Shown here: positions 8,968 to 18,504 of the stretch, one piece after another
Position numbering within the stretch: the first letter of the stretch is position 1
Layout of the letters: each line of letters begins with the position of its first letter
Origin: Rhodanobacter sp. B04
GTDB lineage: Bacteria; Pseudomonadota; Gammaproteobacteria; Xanthomonadales; Rhodanobacteraceae
DNA length: 64,000 bases
Direction: 5' to 3'
Assembly: GCF_002001125.1 (NCBI RefSeq)
Contig: NZ_MUNV01000005.1
Location: forward strand, 310,001-374,000
Translations under genes and position numbers: made by a program
Notes under the pieces: model-generated
The model's input: only the letters and a program-made list of their open reading frames with translations
Database searches by the model: none
Told to the model about the DNA's origin: nothing

Positions 8968-11900
8968 TCAGCCGCACCACACGCGGGCGTTGCGGAACAT
9001 GCGCATCCACGGCGAGTCCTCGCCCCAGCTGTCCGGATGCCAGCTCAGCTGCACGCTGCGGAACACGCGCTCGGGGTGCGGCATCATGATCGTCACGCGG
9101 CCATCGGCGGCGGTGAAGCCGGCCAGGCCGCCGGGCGAGCCGTTGGTGTTGAGCGGGAAGTTCTCGGTCGGCTTGCCGCGGTTGTCGACGAAACGCACCG
9201 CAGCGTTCGACTTGGACGGGCTGCATGCCTGCGGAAAACTGACCCGGCCTTCGCCGTGCGCCACCGCCACCGGGATCCGCGAGCCGGTCATGCCCTTGAA
9301 GAAGATGCTCGGCGAATCGAGCACTTCCAGCGTGACCAGCCGCGACTCGTACTGTTCCGATGCGTTGCGCAGGAACTTCGGCCAGTGCTGCGCGCCGGGG
9401 ATGATCTCCTTCAGCTGCGCCATCATCTGGCAACCGTTGCACACGCCGAGCGCGAACTTCGTGGGATCGGCGAAGAACGCAGCGAACTGCTCGCGCAGCA
9501 TCTCGTTGTACAGGATCGACGTGGCCCAGCCTCGACCCGCACCGAGCACGTCGCCGTAGGAGAAACCGCCGCAGGCAGCGAAGCCACGGAAATCGGCCAG
9601 CTTGTAGCGGCCGCTGGCCAGATCGGACATGTGCACGTCGACCGCATCGAAGCCGGCGCGACTGAACGCGGCCGCCATCTCGACCTGGCCGTTGACCCCC
9701 TGTTCACGCAGGATCGCCACGCGCGGACGCGCGCCACTGCCGATGTACGCCGCGGCGACATCCTCGACCGGGTTGAAGCTGAGCTTGGGCGTGATGCCCG
9801 GATCGGTATCGTCGAGCCGCCACTCCTGTTCCGCATCGGCACTCTGCGGGTTGTCGCGCAGGCGCTGCATCGCATGGCTGGTCTCGTTCCAGGCCTTGAA
9901 CAGCGTGACCCAGTTCCACTTGAACAAGGTATCGCCACCGTGGAACAGCTTGATACCGAGCTTCTCCTTCGGCCGGCCGATGCGATAGCTGATGCCGGCC
10001 AGGCCATGCTTGACCAGCAGCGCCTCGAACGCCTCGCGGTTCGCTTCGGCCACCTGCATCACCGCGCCCAGTTCCTCGTTGAACAGCGCGCGCAATGCCG
10101 CCTCGCCCCAGCCGTCCAGCTGGATTTCCAGACCGCAGTGGCCGGCAAACGCCATCTCCAGCAAGGTGGTGATGACACCGCCATCGGAGCGGTCGTGATA
10201 GGCCAGCAACAGGCCGCCGGCATTCGCCTCCTGCACCAGTTCGAACAGCGCCTTCAGCTGCTTGGCGTCATCCAGATCCGGCGGCACGCCGCCGCTGCGG
10301 TTGAACACCTGGGCCAGTGCGGAGCCGCCGAGGCGGTCGCGGCCGCCGCCGAGATCAATCAGCCACAATGCCGAATTGCCGCGGTCAAGCCGCAGCTGCG
10401 GGGTAAGCGTGCGACGGACGTCGCTGACCCGCGCGAAACCGGTGATCACCAGCGAGACCGGCGACACCGTGCGCTGCGGCTTGCCATCCTCCTGCCACAC
10501 CGTCTGCATCGACAGCGAGTCCTTGCCGACCGGGATCGAGATGTCCAGTTGCGGGCACAGCTCCATGCCGACCGCCTTCACCGCATCGAACAGCGCGGCG
10601 TCTTCGCCCGGGTGGTTCACGGCGGCCATCCAGTTCGCCGACAGGCGGATCTCGCCGAGGCTGGGTATCGCCGCGGCGGCGAGGTTGGTGATCGCCTCGC
10701 CCACGGCCAGGCGCGCCGCATCGGCACTGTTGAGCAGCGCCACCGGCGCGCGCTCGGCCATCGCCATCGCTTCGCCGGCGTAGCCATTGAAATCGGCGAT
10801 GGTCACCGCGCAATCGGCCACCGGCACCTGCCACGGCCCGACCATCGGGTCGCGATGATTCAGACCGCCGACGGTGCGGTCGCCGATCGTGATCAGGAAA
10901 CTCTTGCTGCCCACGGTGGGCAGGCGCAGCACGCGCAGCAAGGCCTCGTCCATGCCGATGCCGGACAGGTCCGGCAACAGGTCGACGCGCGGCTTGATCC
11001 GCTTCGCATCGCGATGCATCCGTGGCGGCTTGCCGAACAGCACGTCCATCGGCAGGTCGATCGCGGTCAGCTCGCGGCGCGGATCGATCAGCACCAGCTG
11101 TCGCTCGACGGTGGCGGCGCCGACCACGGCGTACGGGCAACGCTCGCGCACGCACATCGCCTCGAACTCGACCAGACTTTCCGGGCCGATCGCCAGCACG
11201 TAGCGTTCCTGCGACTCGTTGCTCCACACCTGCATCGGCGACAACGAAGGGTCGTCGCAGGGGATCTTGGAGAGGTCGATCACGCCGCCGACGCCGGCAT
11301 CGTTGAGCAGCTCGGGGATCGCGTTGGACAGGCCACCGGCACCGACATCATGGATGCTGACGATCGGATTGCCGGCGCCGCGGCGCCAGCAGGCGTCGAT
11401 CACTTCCTGGCAGCGCCGTTCCATCTCGGCGTTGTCGCGCTGCACCGAGGCAAAGTCGAGCTCGGCGCTGGAAGCGCCGCCGGCGACCGACGAGGCTGCG
11501 CCGCCACCGAGACCGATCAGCATCGCCGGGCCGCCGAGCACGATCACCTTGTTGCCCGGCTGCACCGCGCGCTTCAGCACATCGCCGGCGCGCAGGTTGG
11601 CCAGGCCACCGGCGAGCATGATCGGCTTGTCGTAGCCGCGGCGCAGGCCGGCTTCGCCGGTCTCGTGCTCGTAACTGCGGAAGTAGCCACCCAGGCAGGG
11701 CCGGCCGAATTCGTTGTTGAACGCGGCCGCGCCGAGCGGACCGTCGCGCATGATCTCGAATGCGCTGGCCATGCGCGGCGGCAGCGGACGCTCCACCTCC
11801 CACGGCTGCGGATGGCCTGGGATGCGCAGATCGGAGACCGAGAAGCCGGTGAGGCCGGCCTTCGGCTTGCCGCCGCGACCGGTGGCGCCTTCGTCGCGGA

Positions 11901-12831
11901 TCTCGCCGCCGGCGCCGGTGGCCGCACCGGGCCACGGCGCGATCGCGGTGGGATGGTTGTGCGTCTCCACCTTGATCGCGTAGTCGATGCGCTCCTCGTG
12001 CCCACGAAACACGCCATCGGCCGGGTCGGCGAAGAAACGCTTGCCGGTGCTGCCCTCGATCACCGCGGCGTTGTCCGAATAGGCGGACAACGTATGCGCC
12101 GGCGAGTGCTGGTGGGTGTGCTTGATCATGCCGAACAGGCTCTTGTCCTGCGCTTCGCCATCGACCGTCCAGCTGGCGTTGAACACCTTGTGCCGGCAAT
12201 GCTCCGAGTTCGCCTGCGCGAACATGAAGAGTTCGGCGTCGGTGGGATCGCGGCCAAGCTCGGCGTAGCGGTCGACCAGGTATTCGATCTCGTCGTCGGC
12301 CAGCGCCAGGCCCAGCCGGGCATTCGCTTCGGCGAGCGCCGCCTGCGCATCGGCGCCGCGCGCGACATGCACCAGATCCCCGGGCTGACCGGCAAGGAAC
12401 AGGCCCTGCGCATCCTCGATGCGCGTCAGCACCGACTGCGTCATCGCGTCGTGCAGCACGGCCATGATCGCCGCGTGATCCGGCGCTTCGGCGGGTGGCA
12501 GACCGGCAACCTGCCAGGCCAGTCCGCGCTCGACCCGGCGCACATCGAAGCCGCCGCCATGCAGGATATCGGTGGCCTTGCTCGACCACGGCGAAATCGT
12601 GCCCAGTCGCGGCACCACCCACAGCGTGGCCGGCTCCGGCGCGGTGTCCTTTGCTTCCAGCACGGTCAGCAGGCGCTGGCGCAGCGCACCTTCCGGTGCG
12701 GTGTCGGCATCGATGAAGTAGACGAACCACGACGCCTGCACGCGCACGCCACGATGCAGGGCATCCAGGCGGGCATTGAGACGTTCGAGGCGGAACGGCG
12801 AGAGGGCGCTCTGCCCGTCGAGTGCGATCAT
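8968..12831 (-). CDS. purL: Phosphoribosylformylglycinamidine synthase (large, single-chain form)
   Basis: PurL converts FGAR to FGAM in step four of de novo purine synthesis, using glutamine and ATP. At 1,287 residues this is the single-chain proteobacterial type (E. coli 1,295). It has an N-terminal PurS-like domain, two AIRS-type ATP-binding halves and a C-terminal glutamine amidotransferase. The amidotransferase nucleophile is the first Cys of GVCNGCQM near residue 1131, with His and Glu in PHPERVFR near residue 1255. Other markers are [11 protein letters not shown] and [10 protein letters not shown]. The ATG at 12831 is preceded by a plausible -10 (TAGAAT about 35-40 bp upstream), so it may have its own promoter although dsbC lies 91 bp upstream in the same direction. 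Confidence 0.97.
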   Translation of the reverse strand: MIALDGQSALSPFRLERLNARLDALHRGVRVQASWFVYFIDADTAPEGALRQRLLTVLEAKDTAPEPATLWVVPRLGTISPWSSKATDILHGGGFDVRRVERGLAWQVAGLPPAEAPDHAAIMAVLHDAMTQSVLTRIEDAQGLFLAGQPGDLVHVARGADAQAALAEANARLGLALADDEIEYLVDRYAELGRDPTDAELFMFAQANSEHCRHKVFNASWTVDGEAQDKSLFGMIKHTHQHSPAHTLSAYSDNAAVIEGSTGKRFFADPADGVFRGHEERIDYAIKVETHNHPTAIAPWPGAATGAGGEIRDEGATGRGGKPKAGLTGFSVSDLRIPGHPQPWEVERPLPPRMASAFEIMRDGPLGAAAFNNEFGRPCLGGYFRSYEHETGEAGLRRGYDKPIMLAGGLANLRAGDVLKRAVQPGNKVIVLGGPAMLIGLGGGAASSVAGGASSAELDFASVQRDNAEMERRCQEVIDACWRRGAGNPIVSIHDVGAGGLSNAIPELLNDAGVGGVIDLSKIPCDDPSLSPMQVWSNESQERYVLAIGPESLVEFEAMCVRERCPYAVVGAATVERQLVLIDPRRELTAIDLPMDVLFGKPPRMHRDAKRIKPRVDLLPDLSGIGMDEALLRVLRLPTVGSKSFLITIGDRTVGGLNHRDPMVGPWQVPVADCAVTIADFNGYAGEAMAMAERAPVALLNSADAARLAVGEAITNLAAAAIPSLGEIRLSANWMAAVNHPGEDAALFDAVKAVGMELCPQLDISIPVGKDSLSMQTVWQEDGKPQRTVSPVSLVITGFARVSDVRRTLTPQLRLDRGNSALWLIDLGGGRDRLGGSALAQVFNRSGGVPPDLDDAKQLKALFELVQEANAGGLLLAYHDRSDGGVITTLLEMAFAGHCGLEIQLDGWGEAALRALFNEELGAVMQVAEANREAFEALLVKHGLAGISYRIGRPKEKLGIKLFHGGDTLFKWNWVTLFKAWNETSHAMQRLRDNPQSADAEQEWRLDDTDPGITPKLSFNPVEDVAAAYIGSGARPRVAILREQGVNGQVEMAAAFSRAGFDAVDVHMSDLASGRYKLADFRGFAACGGFSYGDVLGAGRGWATSILYNEMLREQFAAFFADPTKFALGVCNGCQMMAQLKEIIPGAQHWPKFLRNASEQYESRLVTLEVLDSPSIFFKGMTGSRIPVAVAHGEGRVSFPQACSPSKSNAAVRFVDNRGKPTENFPLNTNGSPGGLAGFTAADGRVTIMMPHPERVFRSVQLSWHPDSWGEDSPWMRMFRNARVWCG

Positions 12832-12922
12832 GCGGGGAACGGCGCTATGCGATGGAAACGCCTATTCTAACCGATGCTGCAATACGGCACGAACACCGCC
12901 GGCAAACCCCGCCACAACGGGC

Positions 12923-13702
12923 TCAACCGCCCTGCTGCAAGGCCTGCAGCAGTTGTTCCGGGGTAACGAAACCGCCCAGGGTGCGCCCGTCGGGGGCAAA
13001 AATCGTCGGCGTGCCGTCGACCCCGAGCTTCAGACCCAGGTTGAACTCGTCCTTGACTGGATTCACGCAGGTGGCCGGCTTCGGTTCATGCCCCTGCTTG
13101 GCTGCGGTGAACGCCGCCTTGCGGTCGGCCGCGCACCATACCGATACCATCTCGGTATAGGTCGGCGTGGGGCGGCCGGCGGTGGTGAGCAACCCCTCGC
13201 GCGGCCAGGCCAGGTATCTCACCGCGATGCCGGCCTTGTTGAACCCGGCGACCTGCTCGTGCAGCGCCCGGCAAAAGCCGCAATTGACATCGGTGAACAC
13301 GGTGACCGTGTACTTCGGGTTCGGTGGCGCGAACAGGATGCCCTCGGAGGCAGGCAGCTTGGCCAGTTCGTTCTTGCGGAAACGTGCCCAGGCGGCATCG
13401 TTGGCATTGGTGCGATTGGACAGATCGACCACGTCGCCGTCCAGCATGTAGCGACCATCCGTGCTGAGGTAGACGATCTTGCCCGAGGCGATCACCAGGT
13501 AAAAACCCGGCATCGGCGCCAGCTCGACCGAATCGACCTGGACCTTGTCCGACAGCTTGTGGATCGCCTGCCGCACCATCTGCTCGACAGCCGGCGTCAC
13601 CGCCGTGCTGGTGACCGCATCCGCAGTTGCGACGGTCTCGGCCGCACAGGCACCCAATGCAAATCCGCCGACGCTCAGCGCCAGCAACAGCTTCTTCAAC
13701 AT
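12923..13702 (-). CDS. dsbC: Thiol:disulfide interchange protein DsbC
   Basis: A periplasmic disulfide isomerase that repairs wrongly paired cysteines; DsbD keeps it reduced in the known pathway. The 259-residue product has a signal peptide (MLKKLLLALSVGGFALGACA), so the mature protein would be exported. It then has an N-terminal dimerisation domain and a thioredoxin-fold domain with active site CGFC near residue 141 (CGYC in E. coli) and the cis-Pro segment GVDGTPTIF. The start at 13702 follows a GAGG Shine-Dalgarno. The frame is open for 40 codons further upstream, but that part looks non-coding. It lies just downstream of xerD in the same direction, a gene order also known from Xanthomonas relatives and from E. 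coli (xerD-dsbC). Confidence 0.95.
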   Translation of the reverse strand: MLKKLLLALSVGGFALGACAAETVATADAVTSTAVTPAVEQMVRQAIHKLSDKVQVDSVELAPMPGFYLVIASGKIVYLSTDGRYMLDGDVVDLSNRTNANDAAWARFRKNELAKLPASEGILFAPPNPKYTVTVFTDVNCGFCRALHEQVAGFNKAGIAVRYLAWPREGLLTTAGRPTPTYTEMVSVWCAADRKAAFTAAKQGHEPKPATCVNPVKDEFNLGLKLGVDGTPTIFAPDGRTLGGFVTPEQLLQALQQGG

Positions 13703-13796
13703 CACAACCTCATTCCATCCGTTCCGCGCGCACCGTGCCAGCGCAGCCGCCCCATTCTCGCACAGCCGATGCATGGCGCTGTCGGTGGCAAGGCGA

Positions 13797-14714
13797 TCAA
13801 CCGCGCGGATGATGCTGCGCATGCAGCCGCTTCAGCCCTTCCTTGGCCACCAGCGTGTAGATCTGCGTGGTGCTGAGCGAACTGTGGCCAAGCAGCATCT
13901 GCAGTGCGCGCAGGTCGGCACCGTGATTCAGCAGATGGGTGGCGAACGAATGCCGCAGCACGTGCGGCGAGATATGTTTCGGGTTGATGCCGACACACAG
14001 CGCGTAGCGCTTCACCAGTGTCCAGAACATCTGCCGGGTCATGCCCTCGCCGCGCTTGCTGAGAAACAGCGCCGCCGGCTGGCGACCTTTCGCCAGCGCC
14101 GGCCTCGCGTCGACCAGATAGGCCGCGATGCGCTCCAACGCCAGCTCGCCGACCGGCACCAGCCGGTCCTTGCCGCCCTTGCCGGTGACGCGCAGCACGC
14201 CTTGTCGCGCATTCAACGCCATCAGCGGCAGCTCGACCAGCTCGGACACACGCAGGCCCGAGGCATACATCAGCTCCAGCATCGCGCGATCGCGCAAACC
14301 CAGGTTGGTCGTCGCATCCGGCGCGTTGAGCAGGCCTTCGATCTCGCGCTCGGCAAGTGCCTTGGGCAGGCTGCGCGGCATCTTCGGGCGCTCGATCAGC
14401 AGGGTCGGATCGACGAAGCCCGGCTCGCTGCGCGCGAGAAAGGCGTAGTAGCGGCGGAATGCCGATTGCCGCCGTGCGATCGAGCGGACCGCCACGGATG
14501 GCAGGCCGTGGTACGCGGAAATATCCTCGCGCCGCGCCGTGTGCAGGTTGCGACCACGCGTGCCGAGCCAGGCCGCCAGTGCCTCCAGATCGAGCCGGTA
14601 TGCTTCGAGCGTGCGATCGGCCAGGCCGTCCTCCGACCACACCCGCTCCAGGAACGCGGCGATGCTCAGCCGATCGGCTTCGGCGATACTGGCACGGCTT
14701 TCTTTCTTCTTCAT
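13797..14714 (-). CDS. xerD: Site-specific tyrosine recombinase XerD
   Basis: XerD, with XerC, resolves chromosome dimers at dif during FtsK-dependent segregation. The 305-residue product has an N-terminal SAM-like core-binding domain (LSIAAFLERVWSEDG; TLEAYRLDLEAL) and a C-terminal catalytic domain. Catalytic residues visible are Arg in SGLRVSELVEL, Lys in GKGGKDRLVP, the HxxR block HVLRHSFATH, His in GHSSLSTTQ, and the nucleophile Tyr in TQIYT. It is preferred over XerC because of the dsbC neighbour and overall pattern. The start at 14714 (MKKKESRAS) gives near-standard length (E. coli 298). An in-frame ATG at 14732 (MPSIVRM) is the alternative. Only about 50 bp separate it from the divergent RDD gene. 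Confidence 0.94.
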   Translation of the reverse strand: MKKKESRASIAEADRLSIAAFLERVWSEDGLADRTLEAYRLDLEALAAWLGTRGRNLHTARREDISAYHGLPSVAVRSIARRQSAFRRYYAFLARSEPGFVDPTLLIERPKMPRSLPKALAEREIEGLLNAPDATTNLGLRDRAMLELMYASGLRVSELVELPLMALNARQGVLRVTGKGGKDRLVPVGELALERIAAYLVDARPALAKGRQPAALFLSKRGEGMTRQMFWTLVKRYALCVGINPKHISPHVLRHSFATHLLNHGADLRALQMLLGHSSLSTTQIYTLVAKEGLKRLHAQHHPRG

Positions 14715-14764
14715 GCGCACGATGCTGGGCATTGCGCGCGCACTACGCAAGCGACCGACCACCG

Positions 14765-15268
14765 ATGCCGACGACCCTGCACACCACCGATCTTCCCTGC
14801 CCGTTGTGGCGCCGCCTGCTCGCGCTGGTCTACGACCTGCTGATCGTGGTGGCGATCGTGATGGTGGTCGGCCTGCTGTGTCAGCTGGCCACCGGCGGCC
14901 AGCTGATCCACACCGGCGCCACGACGGTGATTCCAACCTGGTACCAGGCGCTGCAGGGCCTGGTGGTCGCGGCGTACTTCATCAGTTCATGGCGCCGCGG
15001 CGGGCAGACCCTGGGCATGCGGCCGTGGCGCATCCGGGTGACCCGCGACGATGGCGGCACGCCGTCGCGGCAGCAGGCGGTGATCCGCGTGCTGGTGGCC
15101 GCTGCGCCGCTGGTGCTGCTGATGCTGGAACCGATGCTCGGCCTGCACACGACCTTGTGGACCGTACTGATCGTGTGGGCCTGCTGGTTCGCCGTGGGGC
15201 TGTTCGATCCGCGCCGGCGCGCCCTGCACGATCTTGCCGCGCATACCGAAATCCGCCTGATGGGCTGA
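14765..15268 (+). CDS. RDD family membrane protein
   Basis: A 167-residue protein with the RDD domain. It opens CPLWRRLLALVYDLLIVVAIV, with the Arg and Asp residues in the first helix that name the family, and it has about three membrane segments plus RRGGQTLGMRPWRIRV between the second and third. The family's role is unclear; some members are proposed to affect ion transport or pH and salt tolerance. It is divergent from xerD, with only about 50 bp between, and is followed 41 bp later by a methyltransferase gene in the same direction. Confidence 0.88.
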   Translation: MPTTLHTTDLPCPLWRRLLALVYDLLIVVAIVMVVGLLCQLATGGQLIHTGATTVIPTWYQALQGLVVAAYFISSWRRGGQTLGMRPWRIRVTRDDGGTPSRQQAVIRVLVAAAPLVLLMLEPMLGLHTTLWTVLIVWACWFAVGLFDPRRRALHDLAAHTEIRLMG

Positions 15269-15309
15269 GCTTCACATTCCACTCAGTACGGACCCGATTC
15301 AATGCGGCC

Positions 15310-16056
15310 ATGCCGAATCCGTGCACTGCCGAAAACCGCGACGATGCGGAACTGATCCGCAGCAATCGCAGCTTCTACGAATCGCTGTGGGCCGAAGCGA
15401 AGCTGATCGGGCCGGAGCGTTTCAACACCTGGCCGCTGTTGCGCGGACTGGCCGCCAGCGCAGCGCAGCGGCTGGAGGTGGCGCCCGGACTGCGTCCACG
15501 TCTACCGCTGCACGGCACCTGCTTCGTCGACCTCAGCCACGCCGCGCTGCAGCGCCTGCACGAACAAGGCGCCGACGCCGTGCACGGCATGATCGGTGCG
15601 CTGCCCTGCCGGGACAGCCGCTTCGACCTGGTCTGCGCCTTCGACATCCTGGAGCACGTCGCCGACGACAACAGCGCACTGGCCGAACTGGCGCGCGTGG
15701 CGAGGCCGGGTGCCACCCTGCTGCTTTCGGTACCGCTGCACCCGCAAGCCTGGACGGCGTTCGATGATTTCGTCGGCCACTGCCGGCGCTACGAACCGGC
15801 GCAGATTGTCGAACGGCTGGCACGGCACGGTTTCAGCATCGAACACAGCGCGGTCTACGGCATGCAGCCGGCATCCTCGCGCCTGCTCGATCTGGGCCAG
15901 TGGTACCTCACCCACCAGCGCGAGCGTGCGATGTGGTGGTACAACCGGGTGTTCATGCCGCTGGGCCTGCGCTTCCAGAAGACGCTGCAATGGCGTGCCG
16001 GACTCGGCGATACGCATGGGGTCGACGAGCTGCTGCTGCGCTGCCGCTGGAGTTAA
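15310..16056 (+). CDS. Class I SAM-dependent methyltransferase
   Basis: A 248-residue methyltransferase of the Methyltransf_11 type. Motif I appears in altered form (LEVAPGLRPRLPL followed by TCFVDLS). Motif II/III is FDLVCAFDILEHVADDNSALAELARVARPGATLLLSVPL, here cited by its parts FDILEHV and PGATLLLSVPL. The substrate cannot be told; the C-terminal third is Trp/Arg rich (QWYLTHQRERAMWWYNRVF). The start at 15310 has TTCAAT six bases upstream and no Shine-Dalgarno, so it may be read from a leaderless transcript. RDD upstream and phaZ downstream point the same way but suggest no common pathway. Confidence 0.85.
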   Translation: MPNPCTAENRDDAELIRSNRSFYESLWAEAKLIGPERFNTWPLLRGLAASAAQRLEVAPGLRPRLPLHGTCFVDLSHAALQRLHEQGADAVHGMIGALPCRDSRFDLVCAFDILEHVADDNSALAELARVARPGATLLLSVPLHPQAWTAFDDFVGHCRRYEPAQIVERLARHGFSIEHSAVYGMQPASSRLLDLGQWYLTHQRERAMWWYNRVFMPLGLRFQKTLQWRAGLGDTHGVDELLLRCRWS

Positions 16057-16156
16057 GTGATTGATCCGGATGGCGACCGCCTTTGCGGCATCGCACCACA
16101 GCGAAGCCAAACGGCGCTAAGATGGAAGCGTTTTCGTCCCCGGCTGTCCCATTACG

Positions 16157-17410
16157 ATGCTTTACCAAATTCACGAATGGCAGCGCGCCTTCCTCGGCCC
16201 GCTGAGTTATTTCGCGCAAGCCAACGCGAGCATGCTCAACGACAACAGCAGCCCGTTGGCGCAACTGCCCGGCTCCCAGCGCATGGCCGCGGGTTACGAG
16301 CTGATCCACCGGCTCGGCAAGGACTACGAGAAGCCCGAATTCGGCATCCACATCGCCACCGCGCACGAGCACGAGATCGCGGTGATCGAGCGTGTCGCAC
16401 TGGCCAAGCCGTTCTGCCAGCTGAAGCGCTTCAAGCGCTTCAGCGACGATCCGGGCACGATCGAGAAGATGAAGACCGACCCGGTGGTATTGGTGGTGGC
16501 ACCACTGTCCGGCCATCACGCCACCTTGCTGCGCGACACGGTGCGCACCCTGCTGCGCGACCACAAGGTGTACATCACCGACTGGGTCGACGCGCGCATG
16601 GTGCCGATGGCCGACGGTACGTTCGGCCTGGACGACTACATCGCCTACGTCGAGGAATTCATCCGGCACATCGGTGCCAGTTCGCTGCATGTGATCTCGG
16701 TTTGCCAGCCGACCGTACCGGTGCTGGCGGCGGTGTCGCTGATGGCCGCGCGCGGCGAAGACACGCCGCGCAGCCTGACCATGATGGGCGGCCCGATCGA
16801 TACGCGGCGCAGCCCCACCAGCGTCGACAACCTGGCCACCAACCAGCCGCTGTCGTGGTTCAAGGGCAACGTGATCCATACCGTGCCGCCGAACTACCCC
16901 GGTCGCGGCCGCGAGGTCTACCCGGGCTTCCTGCAGCACGCCGGGTTCATCGCGATGAACCCCGGGCGCCACCTCAACTCGCACTGGGACTTCTACCAGG
17001 ACCTGGTGCGCGGGGATCTCGACGATGCCGAGTCGCACCGCAAGTTCTACGACGAGTACAACGCCGTGCTCGACATGCCGGCCGAGTTCTATCTGGACAC
17101 CATCGAGAAGGTGTTCCAGCAGTTCCTGCTGCCGCGCGGCCTGTGGGATGTGGCCGGCGAACGGGTGAACCCGGCCGCGATCAAGCGCAGCGCGCTGCTG
17201 ACCATCGAGGGCGAGTTGGACGACATCTCCGGTCTCGGCCAGACCCAGGCCGCGCATGACCTGTGCAGCGGCATCCCGGCCACGCGGCGCGCGCACCAGG
17301 TGATCGCGGGCGCCGGCCATTACGGCATCTTCAGCGGCCGGCGCTGGCGCGAGACGGTCTACCCGCAGGTGCGCGACTTCATCCGCAAGTTCGATCGCCC
17401 GGCGCGCTGA
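16157..17410 (+). CDS. phaZ: Intracellular polyhydroxybutyrate depolymerase
   Basis: This enzyme hydrolyses stored, amorphous poly-3-hydroxybutyrate granules in the cytoplasm. The 417-residue length is typical of the PhaZa1 family. Instead of a lipase Gly-x-Ser-x-Gly box it has a cysteine nucleophile, in ISVCQPTVPVLA. The codon at 16703-16705 makes this Cys183, the position reported for Ralstonia PhaZ1. The likely Asp partner is in LLTIEGELDDISG and the His in GAGHYGIFSG. No signal peptide is visible. The synthase phaC is not in the window, so the polymer supply is inferred. It is a separate storage system from the cyanophycin genes at the left end. Confidence 0.9.
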   Translation: MLYQIHEWQRAFLGPLSYFAQANASMLNDNSSPLAQLPGSQRMAAGYELIHRLGKDYEKPEFGIHIATAHEHEIAVIERVALAKPFCQLKRFKRFSDDPGTIEKMKTDPVVLVVAPLSGHHATLLRDTVRTLLRDHKVYITDWVDARMVPMADGTFGLDDYIAYVEEFIRHIGASSLHVISVCQPTVPVLAAVSLMAARGEDTPRSLTMMGGPIDTRRSPTSVDNLATNQPLSWFKGNVIHTVPPNYPGRGREVYPGFLQHAGFIAMNPGRHLNSHWDFYQDLVRGDLDDAESHRKFYDEYNAVLDMPAEFYLDTIEKVFQQFLLPRGLWDVAGERVNPAAIKRSALLTIEGELDDISGLGQTQAAHDLCSGIPATRRAHQVIAGAGHYGIFSGRRWRETVYPQVRDFIRKFDRPAR

Positions 17411-17466
17411 TCTCCCGCAAATCCGCCATGATTCCCCGTGCCTTGCACGGGAAGCACGCACCAGCC

Positions 17467-18384
17467 ATGCCCGACTACCAAGCCATCCTGGACGAGATCC
17501 GCGACGAGGTGCGGCCGCTGCTGTCGCAGGGCCACGTGGCCGACTACATACCGCGCCTGGCCTGCGTGCCGCGCGAGAAATTCGGCATGGCCGTGGTCAC
17601 GCTGGATGGCCGGCTCTACCAGACCGGCGATGCGGCCGAGGCGTTTTCGATACAGAGCATCTCTAAGGTGTATACGTTGACCCTGGCGCTGCAGTCCCTC
17701 GGCGACAGCCTGTGGCAACGAGTGGGCCGCGAACCCTCCGGCAACGCATTCAACTCGCTGGTGCAGCTGGAGCTGGAAAACGGACTGCCGCGCAATCCCT
17801 TCATCAATGCCGGCGCCCTGGTCGTTGCCGATGTAGTGCTCGCCACGCGGGAAGATCCGCGTGCGCAGCTACTGACGACGATCCGCGGCTGCAGCGGCAA
17901 TCCCGACATACGCGATGATCCGGAAGTCGCGCTGTCAGAGAAGGCCAACGGTTTCCGCAATGCCGCGCTGGCCAATTTCATCCGCAGCTTCGGCAACCTC
18001 GAGCATGCGATCGGCGCCGTCCTGGATTTCTATTTCTTCCAGTGTTCGCTGGCGATGAGTTGCGTGGATCTGGCGCGCGGATTCCTGTTCCTGGCCAATC
18101 GGGGCCGTTGCCCATGGAGCGGCGCCGACATTCTCTCGACCGACCAGGCCAAGCGCATCAATGCGCTGATGCTGACCTGCGGCACGTACGACGCGGCCGG
18201 CGATTTCGCCTATCACGTAGGCATTCCGGGTAAGAGCGGTGTCGGTGGCGGCATTGTCGGGGTCATCCCGAACCAGCTGGCGGTGGCGGTATGGTCGCCG
18301 GCACTCAACGCCAAAGGCAACTCACTGGCCGGCAGTGCCGCGCTGGAGCGCTTCACGGCCAAGACCGGGCTGTCGATCTTCTAG
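17467..18384 (+). CDS. glsA: Glutaminase
   Basis: A serine-dependent beta-lactamase-fold glutaminase that converts L-glutamine to glutamate and ammonia. At 305 residues it is close to E. coli GlsB (308). Key features are the SxxK motif in FSIQSISKVYTLTLAL near residue 65, NPFINAGALVV (substrate-binding Asn), the Tyr-containing CGTYDAAGDFAYHVG, and GKSGVGGGIVGVIP near the C-terminus. The ATG at 17467 gives the usual MPDYQAILDEI opening. An upstream ATG at 17428 is possible but would lengthen the protein. It lies 56 bp after phaZ. A short GC hairpin (CCCGTGC...GCACGGG) sits in the gap but has no T-tract. Confidence 0.94.
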   Translation: MPDYQAILDEIRDEVRPLLSQGHVADYIPRLACVPREKFGMAVVTLDGRLYQTGDAAEAFSIQSISKVYTLTLALQSLGDSLWQRVGREPSGNAFNSLVQLELENGLPRNPFINAGALVVADVVLATREDPRAQLLTTIRGCSGNPDIRDDPEVALSEKANGFRNAALANFIRSFGNLEHAIGAVLDFYFFQCSLAMSCVDLARGFLFLANRGRCPWSGADILSTDQAKRINALMLTCGTYDAAGDFAYHVGIPGKSGVGGGIVGVIPNQLAVAVWSPALNAKGNSLAGSAALERFTAKTGLSIF

Positions 18385-18504
18385 TCAGCAGCGCTCTGGA
18401 TTCGTGCGCGACAGGCCGTGAAGTCCGTGGTCGCAGCACATGTCGGACGGACAGGCGTTCAGGCAGAACGTCCCGCGTTGGCTTGCGAAACCCATGCGAC
18501 GGAT

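Noticed and set aside
8578..12870. A 1,430-codon open frame on the plus strand opposite purL
   Set aside because: It is antisense to a full-length, motif-complete purL and made of His/Arg/Gln/Ala-rich low-complexity sequence, the usual GC-rich shadow.
17433..17449. A GC hairpin (CCCGTGC...GCACGGG) before glsA as a terminator for phaZ
   Set aside because: No T-tract follows, the loop is only three bases and the position suits a leader hairpin; kept only as a note.
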